From G965276765 sp965276765 (GTDB taxonomy: Bacteria > Actinomycetota > Acidimicrobiia > Acidimicrobiales > Palsa-688), in the NCBI GenBank assembly GCA_965276765.1, contig OZ255627.1:1302001-1366000 (forward strand): a DNA stretch of 64,000 nt. The letters run 5' to 3'. Under the pieces are notes generated by a model that was not told where the DNA came from, searched no databases, and saw only the letters and a list, made by a program, of their open reading frames with translations. Made by a program: the position numbers and the translations under genes. Shown here piece by piece: positions 35,571-42,836 of the stretch; the stretch's first letter is position 1, and each line of letters begins with the position of its first letter.

Positions 35571-35910
35571 TTGCAGACCCAGCTCGAGGCCCAGGCGATC
35601 GCCTTGCGCCGCGGCATCCGGGCTCACCCGGGCGGCGCCGTCTTGCTGGCGACCAGCCCCAAGCTCTTGAGCATCGGCGCCTTGTCGCTCATGGAGCCGA
35701 CAGCATCATCAGCCATGTCACCGGATTCGTCCTCCATGAGCACAGCGAGTCGCCCGGTCATCGGCTCGGCGCCGACGACATCGCAGCCCTCTCCCGGCGC
35801 CTCCCTATCACGATGGCGGCGTCCGATGTGACGACGATGAGGTCTTCACCGGAAGCATTCGGCTGCTGTGTGCCGGCATCGCCGCCTCGTTCGTGATGCA
35901 GCACCTCTAG
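35571..35910 (+). pseudogene. TetR-type repressor C-terminal domain, frameshifted
   Basis: In three successive frames one reads the typical TetR_C pattern: QTQLEAQAIALRRGIRAHPG, LLATSPKLLSIGALSLME, then in another frame ISHVTGFVLHEHSESPGHRL, and finally GSIRLLCAGIAASFVMQHL with a stop at 35908-35910. The HTH part is gone. At least two frameshifts, so it is dead. Upstream 35513-35570 shows nothing. Confidence 0.65.
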
Positions 35911-36048
35911 CGTGGGCGAGGGGCGAGAAGCCTTTCATCGGCAACGGATCACGCAAGAGCCCGGGCGCGACTAGGTAGCGACCGGAGAGCGACCAGACAG
36001 GTGATTTATTGCACGGCCGCAAACGGCGGGCGCGGGTACGTTTTCGCC

Positions 36049-36927
36049 ATGACACGCGAATTCCCCGTGACCGTTCCGGGAGGAACCATTACTGCCTGGC
36101 AGCAGGGTGACGGGCCGCACGTGCTTGTCCTCCACGGTGGGCCCGGGGTGTCCGACTACACCGAGTCGCTGGCCGCCGAGCTCGAGGACGGCTACACCGT
36201 CACCAGGTACCAGCAGCGAGGCGTGGCCCCCTCGACGACGGACGGTCCCTTCGACGTCGGGACCCACATGGCCGACGCCATCGCCGTCATGGACGGCGCC
36301 GGCATCGACAAGGCCTACCTGCTCGGCCACTCGTGGGGAGGCCATCTGGCCTTTCACCTCGCCGTGACGCACCAGGACCGGTTCCTCGGGCTGGTCCCAA
36401 TCGACCCCCTCGGCGCCATCGGCGACGGCGGAGTCGAGGAGATGGGAGCGATCATGGAGGAGCGGGTCGGCCCTGAGCAGGTAGCCAGGGCCGAGCAGCT
36501 CGACGCCCGAGCGATGTCGTCGGATGGCTCCCCCGACGACGCCGTGGAAGCGTTCAGGATCATGTGGCCCGGCTATTTCGCCTCGCCCGAGAATGCCCTC
36601 CCGATGCCACCTTTTCGGATCTCACTGCCGTGCAACGACGCCACCTTCGAGTCGATCTTCGAACACTTCCAGGCCGAGACCCTCGCCCGCCGGCTGGGCG
36701 AGGTGCAGATCCCGACCGTGTTCGTCCTGGGCGCCGACAGCCCGATTGCGCCCCGCCACAACATCGCCACGGCGGCACTGCTGCCCAATGCGACGTACCA
36801 GATCGAGAACACCGGCCATGTCGTCTGGATGGAGCGGCCCGGCGCCGTCCGCCGTGCTCTCGACGACCTCGCCGCGCCGGCGGCCCACCGACGAGATTAC
36901 GATCTGGCTGACGACAGTCGGGCGTGA
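36049..36927 (+). CDS. Alpha/beta hydrolase, proline iminopeptidase-like (S33)
   Basis: 292 residues from MTREFPVTVPGG. Oxyanion motif LVLHGGPGVSDY, nucleophile elbow LLGHSWGGHLAFHLA, and the catalytic His in ENTGHVVWMERP. HGGPG is typical of prolyl iminopeptidases, but many relatives are esterases. The end of the gene borders the first attachment site at 37006, so it may be cargo of a further element. Confidence 0.9.
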   Translation: MTREFPVTVPGGTITAWQQGDGPHVLVLHGGPGVSDYTESLAAELEDGYTVTRYQQRGVAPSTTDGPFDVGTHMADAIAVMDGAGIDKAYLLGHSWGGHLAFHLAVTHQDRFLGLVPIDPLGAIGDGGVEEMGAIMEERVGPEQVARAEQLDARAMSSDGSPDDAVEAFRIMWPGYFASPENALPMPPFRISLPCNDATFESIFEHFQAETLARRLGEVQIPTVFVLGADSPIAPRHNIATAALLPNATYQIENTGHVVWMERPGAVRRALDDLAAPAAHRRDYDLADDSRA

Positions 36928-36946
36928 CGGCACCCCGCAACAGCAC

Positions 36947-37154
36947 TTCGGTAGAAGACGGACCTTCCACCAACCGCTCACAAACCTTCCACCAGGGGCT
37001 CTACCGTCGGCGAGGGGGACTTGAACTCCGATAAACGGACTATTCGGCGATCCCACACCATCCCGGGAAAGTGTCACTGACCTGCGGTAACTCGCCGGTG
37101 GTTTGCTGGGTTGTGCTGACCGCTGACGGACAACTTCAACCGCTCCGGTAGAAG
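36947..37154. repeat. Attachment junction A: tRNA-Leu-derived att core with flanking CGGTAGAAG boxes
   Basis: The core at 37006-37026 is a near copy (one substitution, one missing G) of the 22-bp core at the tRNA-Leu end; it is followed by TCCGAT, as at 42570. A box TTCGGTAGAAG lies 49 bp to the left (36947-36957) and CGGTAGAAG lies 120 bp to the right (37146-37154), inside a 24-bp stretch (37131-37154) identical to 42674-42697. The region 36928-37286 contains no gene. Confidence 0.8.
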
Positions 37155-37286
37155 ATCAGCTCGCTGGTGGCCTCTGTCGGGCTCGGCCGTTGACCTCGAC
37201 GCCGGCGACTCGGTGCCGTCGGGAAAGCTGGGTACCGGTTGCTGTTGGCGCCTACGCTGCACCTCTCGTCCACGAGGAAGGTTGAG

Positions 37287-38009
37287 GTGGTCACGACCAC
37301 GTCCGACACACGTTTTGACATCCCGCTGTACACCGTCGCCGAGGCGGCCCGGGCGCTGGATGTGAACCCGACGACGCTCGCCACTTGGGCGAAGGGCTAC
37401 ACCCGGCACCCGCCAGGGCGGCGCGCAGTGGTTGGAGCGCCAATCCTGACCGCTTTTAGCGACCATGCGCCTGGCAGCCCCTCGATCCCCTTCATCGGTC
37501 TAGCGGAGGGCATGGTCCTCGCCGCCGTCCGGGCCGCCGGCGTCCCGCTACAGCGTGTCCGCCCGGCGCTCGAAGCCGTGGCTCAACAGCTTGGCTTGGA
37601 GCACGCGTTGGCGAGCCGCCGCCTCATGACCGACGGTGCCGAGCTGCTCGTTGACTTCGCCGAATCCGTCAGCGACGACGACTCCAGGCCGCTCCGCGAG
37701 CTCGTCGTCATCCGCTCCGATCAGCGGGTCTTCGCCGAGGTGATCCAGCGCTACCTTCAGCTGATCGATTACGGCGCCGACGGCTATGCCCAGTTAGTGC
37801 GACTCCCCGCCTACAGCGCCGCCGATGTCGTCGCCGACCCCTCACGGGCCTTCGGCCAGCCCATCTTTGCTCGAGGCCGCAGCCGGCTCACCGACGTCCT
37901 CAGCCGGTTCTGGGCTGGCGAAGACCTCCGGGCGGTGTCAGATGAGTTCGGTGTGCCGCTGAGCGAGCTCGAGGACGTCGTGCGTGTCGCATCCCGACGG
38001 GCTGCCTGA
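37287..38009 (+). CDS. DUF433 / VapB45-like antitoxin
   Basis: 240 residues from the GTG start, which has a GAGGAAGG box eight bases upstream. N-terminal MerR-like HTH (YTVAEAARALDVNPTTLATW). The C-terminal DUF433 domain with its HTH (ADPSRAFGQPIFARGRSRLT ... FWAGEDLRAVSDEFGVPLSE) is the antitoxin part of VapBC45-type pairs. The expected PIN-like toxin overlaps its end but is truncated, so this antitoxin is an orphan. Confidence 0.85.
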   Translation: MVTTTSDTRFDIPLYTVAEAARALDVNPTTLATWAKGYTRHPPGRRAVVGAPILTAFSDHAPGSPSIPFIGLAEGMVLAAVRAAGVPLQRVRPALEAVAQQLGLEHALASRRLMTDGAELLVDFAESVSDDDSRPLRELVVIRSDQRVFAEVIQRYLQLIDYGADGYAQLVRLPAYSAADVVADPSRAFGQPIFARGRSRLTDVLSRFWAGEDLRAVSDEFGVPLSELEDVVRVASRRAA

Positions 38010-38092
38010 CCTCTTTGTCGACCGCAGCCTTGGCCGGATCGTCGTTCCCTCACGCCTGCGCGAGGCTGGCCTGCGATTGGTCACGCTCGGGC
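37984..38092 (+). pseudogene. Truncated PIN-like (VapC45-type) toxin
   Basis: Begins with GTG overlapping the antitoxin gene by 26 bp: SHPDGLPDLFVDRSLGRIVV and PSRLREAGLRLVTL match the start of PIN-like toxins that pair with DUF433, with the first acidic residue in VDRSLG. After residue ~35 the resemblance stops and the sequence runs into the convergent TetR gene. Only the first quarter of the toxin is left. Confidence 0.7.
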
Positions 38093-38132
38093 TGCTGGAT
38101 GGTCGGGCAGGTGCTCAACTCGGAGAGCGGCT

Positions 38133-38693
38133 TCAGGCGCTGACGAGACCGCTGAGCAACGTGAAGCCGCGGTCGACGTGCCGCTGCAGCGGGGTGCCAG
38201 GGGCCGCTCGCCAGGCTCCGATCGCGTGCGCGAGAACGCCCCAGGCGGTGCGGGCGACGAGAGCCGCTTCGTCGGCGGAGGCGCCACGGCCGACCAGCTG
38301 GTCGGTGATCATGGCGACGAGGCGGGCCTCCTTCGAGACCGCACGCTCGCTCAGAGCCGGCGTCGCCGCGACGATGGCAGCGAGGCGGTCGCTGTCGGGT
38401 CGGTTTGCCTCAAGGGGCGGAACGATGAGGTCGACGGTGCGACGCATGGCCGGCCAGAGCGGAACGTCGGCGGGCACCGCCGCAAGCGCCTCGGTCACCC
38501 ACTCGGTGAGCCGCCGCTCGCCGTCGAAGAGGACCTCGCGCTTGTCGGGGAAGTGCCTGAAATAGGTGCGCTCGGTCACGCCGGCGCGGGCGGCGATCTC
38601 GGCCGCGGTCACGGCGTCGAATCCGCGCTCGAGGAAGAGCTCGAGAGCCGCCCTCACTAAGCGCTCGCGTGCTTCCTTCCCGCTTCTCGGCAT
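38133..38693 (-). CDS. TetR-family repressor
   Basis: 186 residues. HTH at residues 20-50 (VTAAEIAARAGVTERTYFRH FPDKREVLF). Ligand domain with helical pattern. Divergent from the quinone reductase-like gene; a perfect 8-bp inverted repeat at 38739-38761 between them is its likely operator. It should repress both genes and be released by an unknown small molecule. Confidence 0.94.
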   Translation of the reverse strand: MPRSGKEARERLVRAALELFLERGFDAVTAAEIAARAGVTERTYFRHFPDKREVLFDGERRLTEWVTEALAAVPADVPLWPAMRRTVDLIVPPLEANRPDSDRLAAIVAATPALSERAVSKEARLVAMITDQLVGRGASADEAALVARTAWGVLAHAIGAWRAAPGTPLQRHVDRGFTLLSGLVSA

Positions 38694-38738
38694 GCGACGA
38701 GTCTAGCCCCACGTAGTGACAGTTACTGGCGCAACGTG

Positions 38739-38761
38739 GTAGTGTCTGCAACTGACACTAC
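38739..38761. promoter_or_regulatory. Probable TetR operator
   Basis: GTAGTGTC-TGCAACT-GACACTAC: perfect 8-bp arms with a 7-bp spacer, between the divergent TetR and oxidoreductase genes. A weaker half site GTAGTGAC lies at 38713-38720. Confidence 0.8.
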
Positions 38762-38799
38762 GAACGATCACGAGCGAGTCACGAAGGAGAGAGAGCGTC

Positions 38800-39750
38800 A
38801 TGAGCGCAGTCGAGTCACGAGCCATCCGATTCCACGAGGTCGGCGAACCCCTAGACGTCCTGCAGGAGGAGAAGACGCAGATCCCCGACCCGGGTGAAGG
38901 CACGATCCGGGTTCGCGTGGCCGCCACCGGGCTGAACCCCGCCGACTGGGAGCTCTGTCGTGGTTTCATGCCCGGCGCCCTGCCGCGCGGCATCGGCTTC
39001 GACGTCTCCGGCACGGTCGACGCGATCGGCGATGGCGTCGCTGACGTGGCGGTCGGCGATCTCGTGTTCGGCTCGTCGGACTTCGCCGCACAGCCGAGTG
39101 CGGGCGCGGCCGACTTCGCGATCCTGAACCTGTGGTTCGCGGTTCCGACGGGGCTTGATGCCGTCCACGCGGCCGTGCTGCCGATGGTGCTGCAGACCGC
39201 GCACTGGACCCTCGACCTAATGAACGTGAAATCAGGCGAGACCGTGCTGATCCACGGGGCGGGCGGCATGGTCGGCTACGCCGCAGTGCAGCTTGCGCTC
39301 CGTCGCGGCGCCCGCGTGATTGCCACCGCCGGGCCGACGTTCGCAAGCGACCTCGAGGGGTTTGGGGCCATCGTTACACCGTACGGCGAGGGCATGGTCG
39401 AGCGCGTCCGGGCACTCGCCGACGGGCCGATCGATCACGCGCTCGACGTATCCCGCCCGAACGCGGGCGCGATCGCGGCGCTCATCGAGGTCACGGGCGA
39501 CCCGAAGCGCGTCGTCACGATCAGCAACCACGACGAGGCGCGCAACCAGGGCGCCCGCGTCAACATCGACGAGCTGATGGCTGCGGGCGGTTTCCCGAGC
39601 TCCGACTTCCTGGCCGATTACGCGACGCTCGCAGCCGCAGGCCAGTTCACCATCCCCGTGGCGAAGAGATTCCCGCTCGACGAGTGGCGCGCCGCCGCCG
39701 AACTCAGCCTGACGGGAGCGCCGCACGGGAAGGTCGTGCTCATGCCGTAG
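38800..39750 (+). CDS. NADPH:quinone oxidoreductase-like medium-chain reductase (no zinc site)
   Basis: 316 residues. Medium-chain dehydrogenase/reductase fold: GroES part with ATGLNPADWELCRGFMPG and FDVSGTVDAIGDGVADV, cofactor domain GETVLIHGAGGMVGYAAVQL. Zinc-binding Cys/His residues are lacking, as in the quinone reductase branch. A GAAGGAGAG box stands just upstream of the ATG. Probably induced with removal of TetR; a role in detoxifying quinones or enals is inferred. Confidence 0.92.
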   Translation: MSAVESRAIRFHEVGEPLDVLQEEKTQIPDPGEGTIRVRVAATGLNPADWELCRGFMPGALPRGIGFDVSGTVDAIGDGVADVAVGDLVFGSSDFAAQPSAGAADFAILNLWFAVPTGLDAVHAAVLPMVLQTAHWTLDLMNVKSGETVLIHGAGGMVGYAAVQLALRRGARVIATAGPTFASDLEGFGAIVTPYGEGMVERVRALADGPIDHALDVSRPNAGAIAALIEVTGDPKRVVTISNHDEARNQGARVNIDELMAAGGFPSSDFLADYATLAAAGQFTIPVAKRFPLDEWRAAAELSLTGAPHGKVVLMP

Positions 39751-39811
39751 CCCGGCGTCCCTGGCCGGCGGAGCGGTCGACGTGGCGCCGGTACAGCGGA
39801 GCGGCGCCGTG

Positions 39812-40033
39812 TCACATCGTGGCTAAGCCGCTCCGCCAGCTCCTGCGCTCCAGCGACAGCCCGCGGCCGTTGCGCGGGCTCCCGACAAAGGGTGGCCGAC
39901 GTCTGCGACCACCGTGACACGCGGCTCGAGCCCGCCGACCGCAGCCGCGTAGGCGGGCCCCACTCGGTTCCGGGCGCGGCTCGTCGACGACGGTGTAGGT
40001 TCCGGCTGACCAGTCGACTGCGGCCGGCACGGT
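39812..40033 (-). pseudogene. Remnant of NAD-dependent epimerase/dehydratase C terminus
   Basis: On the minus strand the pattern AVDWSAGTYTVVDEPRPEP, then in another frame AYAAAVGGLEPR, then SLERRSWRSGLATM and a stop, matches the end of extended SDR proteins (GxYNVVDDEP ... RGxSNxxAR ... PxSWRxGL). Several frameshifts; the rest of the gene is gone. Other parts of 39751-40169 hold nothing recognisable. Confidence 0.5.
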
Positions 40034-40169
40034 AGCGCGACATATCGTGTCTTCACCGGAAAGCCCGATAGGACTAGCTTTTGGTCCCACATCGCGTTCG
40101 GAAACTGATCGGTCGGTGAGACGCCTGCCGGGCAGGAAGGGTCTGGGGGTGGCTGCGGTTGAAGGGGCC

Positions 40170-40748
40170 ATGTTCAGCATCTGCCGGATGCTCCTGATCT
40201 CGGGGAGCCTGCGAACTAACTCGACGAACACCGCCGTCCTCCGCACCGCCCAAGCCAGGGCACCCGAAGGCGTCGACGCAGCCCTCTACGAGGGCCTGGC
40301 TGGTCTTCCGCACTTCAATCCCGACGACGATGCCGAACCCCTGCCTTCGGCGGTGGCCGACCTGCGAGCTTTGGTCCACGCGGCTGACGCAGTGGTCTTC
40401 TCGGTCCCGGAGTATGCGGGGGCGATGCCTGGCTCGTTCAAGAACCTCTTGGACTGGTTGATCGGCGACGATCAACCCGGCTCTATCGCTGGAAAGCCAG
40501 TGGCGTGGATCAACGCGTCACCTCGGGGAGCGGTCAACGCCCACGACTCGCTGCGCAAGGTGTTGGGCTATGCCAGTGCCACCATCGTCGAGTCGGCCTG
40601 TACCGAGGTTCCGGTGACCGGCACCATGATCGGCGCCGACGGCCTCGTCGCCGACTCGACGACCCTCGAGCGGATCACGGGCACGGTGACCACTCTCGCC
40701 AGCGACGACGAAGGCCGTAATTCCACCGAGGCCACGGCCATCTCGTAG
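40170..40748 (+). CDS. NADPH-dependent FMN reductase family protein
   Basis: 192 residues from MFSICRMLLISGSLR; a start at the second Met is possible. Flavin loop LLISGSLRTNSTNTAVL, and VVFSVPEYAGAMPGSFKNLL forms the conserved PEYxxxxPGxLKNxxDW region. Reduces FMN, azo dyes or quinones in related proteins. It is convergent with MarR. Confidence 0.9.
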   Translation: MFSICRMLLISGSLRTNSTNTAVLRTAQARAPEGVDAALYEGLAGLPHFNPDDDAEPLPSAVADLRALVHAADAVVFSVPEYAGAMPGSFKNLLDWLIGDDQPGSIAGKPVAWINASPRGAVNAHDSLRKVLGYASATIVESACTEVPVTGTMIGADGLVADSTTLERITGTVTTLASDDEGRNSTEATAIS

Positions 40749-40758
40749 CAGGAACGGT

Positions 40759-41217
40759 TTACGCACCCTCGTTGCCGTCGCGCAAGGAGTGGATCATGCT
40801 CTGCAGGATTCTGAACGCACCCGACTGCTCGTCCTGCGTCATGCCGCCCAGCATCCTGACCTCGACGGATCGGACCGCAACGGTCGCCTTCTCGAGGCTC
40901 CGTCGACCGCGTGGCGTGAGCCGCGTGGGAAGAACTTTCCCGACAGGGGCCTGCGCCGGCCTGGTCACGTAGCCGTCTCGTTCCAAGGCTTGCAGCAGCA
41001 CGTTCATCGACTGCCGTGTCACGAACGCTCCTCGCGCGAGCTCGGAGTTCGACAGGCCCGGGCGCTGTGCGAGCAGCTCGAGGCAGGAGTAGTGCGTCAC
41101 GGTCATCCCGAGCGGCCGCAGCACTGCCTCCATGGCCGCGCGGAGGGCGCTCGAGGCCTCTTTCAGCAGGTAGCCCAGTGACGTCTCCAAGTCGACGCCG
41201 ACTCCGTCTTGACTCAT
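40759..41217 (-). CDS. MarR-family regulator
   Basis: 152 residues. Winged helix at residues ~50-105 (LSNSELARGAFVTRQSMNVL, then LERDGYVTRPAQ). Divergent from the VOC gene with two matching operator palindromes; one overlaps its own start codon, so autorepression is likely. Confidence 0.93.
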   Translation of the reverse strand: MSQDGVGVDLETSLGYLLKEASSALRAAMEAVLRPLGMTVTHYSCLELLAQRPGLSNSELARGAFVTRQSMNVLLQALERDGYVTRPAQAPVGKVLPTRLTPRGRRSLEKATVAVRSVEVRMLGGMTQDEQSGAFRILQSMIHSLRDGNEGA

Positions 41218-41260
41218 GTCAGCATTCTGACATAGATTGATTGATGTCAGAAGCCTGACA
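41216..41260. promoter_or_regulatory. Two MarR operator palindromes
   Basis: ATGTCAG-CATT-CTGACAT (41216-41233) and TGTCAG-AAGC-CTGACA (41245-41260), same arm sequence and spacer length, centred 28 bp apart. The first covers the MarR start codon; the second lies just before the VOC ribosome-binding site AAGGAG (41269-41274). Confidence 0.85.
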
Positions 41261-41280
41261 CGATAAGAAGGAGTATCACC

Positions 41281-41649
41281 ATGCCCGCCACCGGCCCCGA
41301 CTTCATCTCCCTCCAGGCTCGCGATCTCGACGCGTCACAGGCGTTCTACGAGCAGTACCTTGGCCTCGTCCGCTCTCAGGCGGGCCCTCCTCATGCCGTT
41401 GTCTTCGAGACGACGCCGATCGCGTTCGCACTGCGAGACATCGTTCCCGGCACCGACCTTGCGTCCGTTGCTCAGCCCGGCATCGGTGCCGCTATCTGGC
41501 TCCACGCCACCGACGTCCAGGCCATTCACGACGCTCTCGTCACCGACGACCACACGATCGTCTCGGCTCCGATCGACGGCCCATTCGGTCGCACGTTCAC
41601 CTTCGCCGACCCCGACGGCTACCAGGTCACCCTCCACGACCGCGCCTAA
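41281..41649 (+). CDS. VOC family (glyoxalase/bleomycin resistance-like) protein
   Basis: 122 residues, a single vicinal-oxygen-chelate module pair: FISLQARDLDASQAFYEQYL, FALRDIVPGTDLASV, and FTFADPDGYQVTLHDRA at the end. Preceded by AAGGAG. Probably binds or breaks down an electrophile, under MarR control. Confidence 0.92.
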   Translation: MPATGPDFISLQARDLDASQAFYEQYLGLVRSQAGPPHAVVFETTPIAFALRDIVPGTDLASVAQPGIGAAIWLHATDVQAIHDALVTDDHTIVSAPIDGPFGRTFTFADPDGYQVTLHDRA

Positions 41650-41882
41650 GACGCCGAACGCAGCCCGCCGGCCACAGCACTTCCTGAGAGGACCAGCAGG
41701 GCTACCTCGGTGGCGGTGTCGAAGCCACGGCCAAACAGGACGCCGATGGGGTACATCTTCCACGGCTTGTCGATCCGCCGAGCGAGCGGCCCGAAGAACC
41801 GGTTCATGAGGCCGCGCTTGTTGAGCTGCTCCTCTAACTCGGTGTCGTTGTAGCGGCCTTGGCGCATCTCTCGGAAGAGCAA
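41646..41882 (-). pseudogene. NiCoT-family nickel/cobalt transporter fragment
   Basis: 78 residues from the middle of a HoxN/NixA-type permease: the conserved loop QLNKRGLMNRFFGPLARRID and the family signature MYPIGVLFGRGFDTATEVAL. Sequence before the loop and after the signature helix is missing, so both ends were lost. It ends in the start region of an unrelated HTH gene on the other strand, marking a recombination junction near 41880. Confidence 0.8.
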
Positions 41883-41981
41883 GCATCAGCCGGCGACCCG
41901 AAGGTCAGACCATCGCCCGAGCCGCCCTCGACCGAGGCCGTCAGACCGCCTCGGACCTCGGACCGGCGGCACAACACCCGA

Positions 41982-42332
41982 ATGGCCATGTTGGCAAAGG
42001 CCAACGCCCCGACCCTCGACGACTACCTCCGAGCCGCCTACGCCACCGGCTCCAGCCTCGATGACCTGGCCCGGGCGACCGGACTCGGACGCGCCCACCT
42101 TCGCGCCGCCATGACCGCCGCCGGGATCACCATCCGACCCGCAGGCACCAACACCGGCGAGGGAAAATGGGCCCGGACCAGGCGAGCCGACCAGGCCGCC
42201 GCCGCCAAGGTCGGCACCCAAGACCTGCCCGGCTGGCTCACCGAGCGCCGCGAGCAGGGCTGGACACTCGTCCAACTCGCCGCCGCCGTCGGTCACAGCA
42301 CCCATTGGGTCCGATGGCGCCTCGCACCGTGA
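41982..42332 (+). CDS. HTH DNA-binding protein of unknown role
   Basis: 116 residues from MAMLAKANAPTLDDYL; an upstream start at 41859 is open but lies over the transporter fragment. Two helix-turn-helix-like segments: SSLDDLARATGLGRAHLRAA and LVQLAAAVGHSTHWVRWRLA. Resembles small actinobacterial element-borne regulators. Last gene of element 1. Confidence 0.65.
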   Translation: MAMLAKANAPTLDDYLRAAYATGSSLDDLARATGLGRAHLRAAMTAAGITIRPAGTNTGEGKWARTRRADQAAAAKVGTQDLPGWLTERREQGWTLVQLAAAVGHSTHWVRWRLAP

Positions 42333-42547
42333 AGCCCACCTCCCGGCGCCGGCTAGAGACGCAAAATCTGCCATCATCAACGAGGACCCGCGACTGCAAT
42401 TCAGGCGCCACCGGCGCACTAAGGAGCGGGACCAGATGACCGGCGAGAGCGGCAGGAGGGACGGTAGGCAGAGGAGAGGGAGCCTCGTTCTCCGCTGAAG
42501 GCGGGGCGGGCGATCGACCTCTGCGTCCCGTCTCTTCCGACGACCGG

Positions 42548-42709
42548 CGTGGGCGAGGGGGGACTTGAACTCCGATTTCAAGAGTCTCACGCCATGCCAT
42601 CCGAACCGGACAAGTGCCTCTGACCAGGAAGAACGCCGGTCCAGCCTGTTGAGTGATGCTGAACAAATACAACCAACTTCAACCGCTCCGGTAGAAGTTT
42701 CGGTAGAAG
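42548..42709. repeat. Attachment junction B with paired CGGTAGAAG boxes
   Basis: The 22-bp core (42548-42569, GTGGGCGAGG ... ACTTGAAC) is identical to 61080-61101. The left-end boxes CGGTAGAAG at 42689-42697 and 42701-42709 begin 120 bp after the core, the same distance as at 37146. To the left, 42491-42500 (TCCGCTGAAG) could be a decayed right-end box at 48 bp. No gene is visible in 42333-42836. Confidence 0.85.
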
Positions 42710-42836
42710 CCAACGCACACCACGGTCTTCGGCCGACCACGTCGGCCCGGGGACGGACACGCTGAAGCGGGTAGCTGCCGGCGGCGTCCTTCGGCGGGTA
42801 GGCAATCTCGCCCGTCGAACTAGAAGGCTCTGGAGG

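Larger units (their letters stand above)
37006..42569. mobile_element. Element 1: 5.5-kb integrated element without integrase (tandem at tRNA-Leu)
   Basis: Bounded by att cores at 37006 and 42548. It carries a DUF433 antitoxin with truncated toxin, TetR/oxidoreductase, an epimerase remnant, an FMN reductase, MarR/VOC, a nickel transporter fragment and an HTH protein. No recombinase is present, so it is a passenger that was probably mobilised by the neighbour's integrase. Confidence 0.7.

Noticed and set aside
35912..35923. A 12-bp match (GTGGGCGAGGGG) to the tRNA-Leu end as a fourth att core
   Set aside because: The match stops after 12 bases and there is no CGGTAGAAG box at the distance of 120 bp, so chance in GC-rich DNA is enough.
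42333..42547. A gene between the HTH gene and junction B
   Set aside because: Open frames here are short and resemble nothing; the region mainly precedes the attachment junction.
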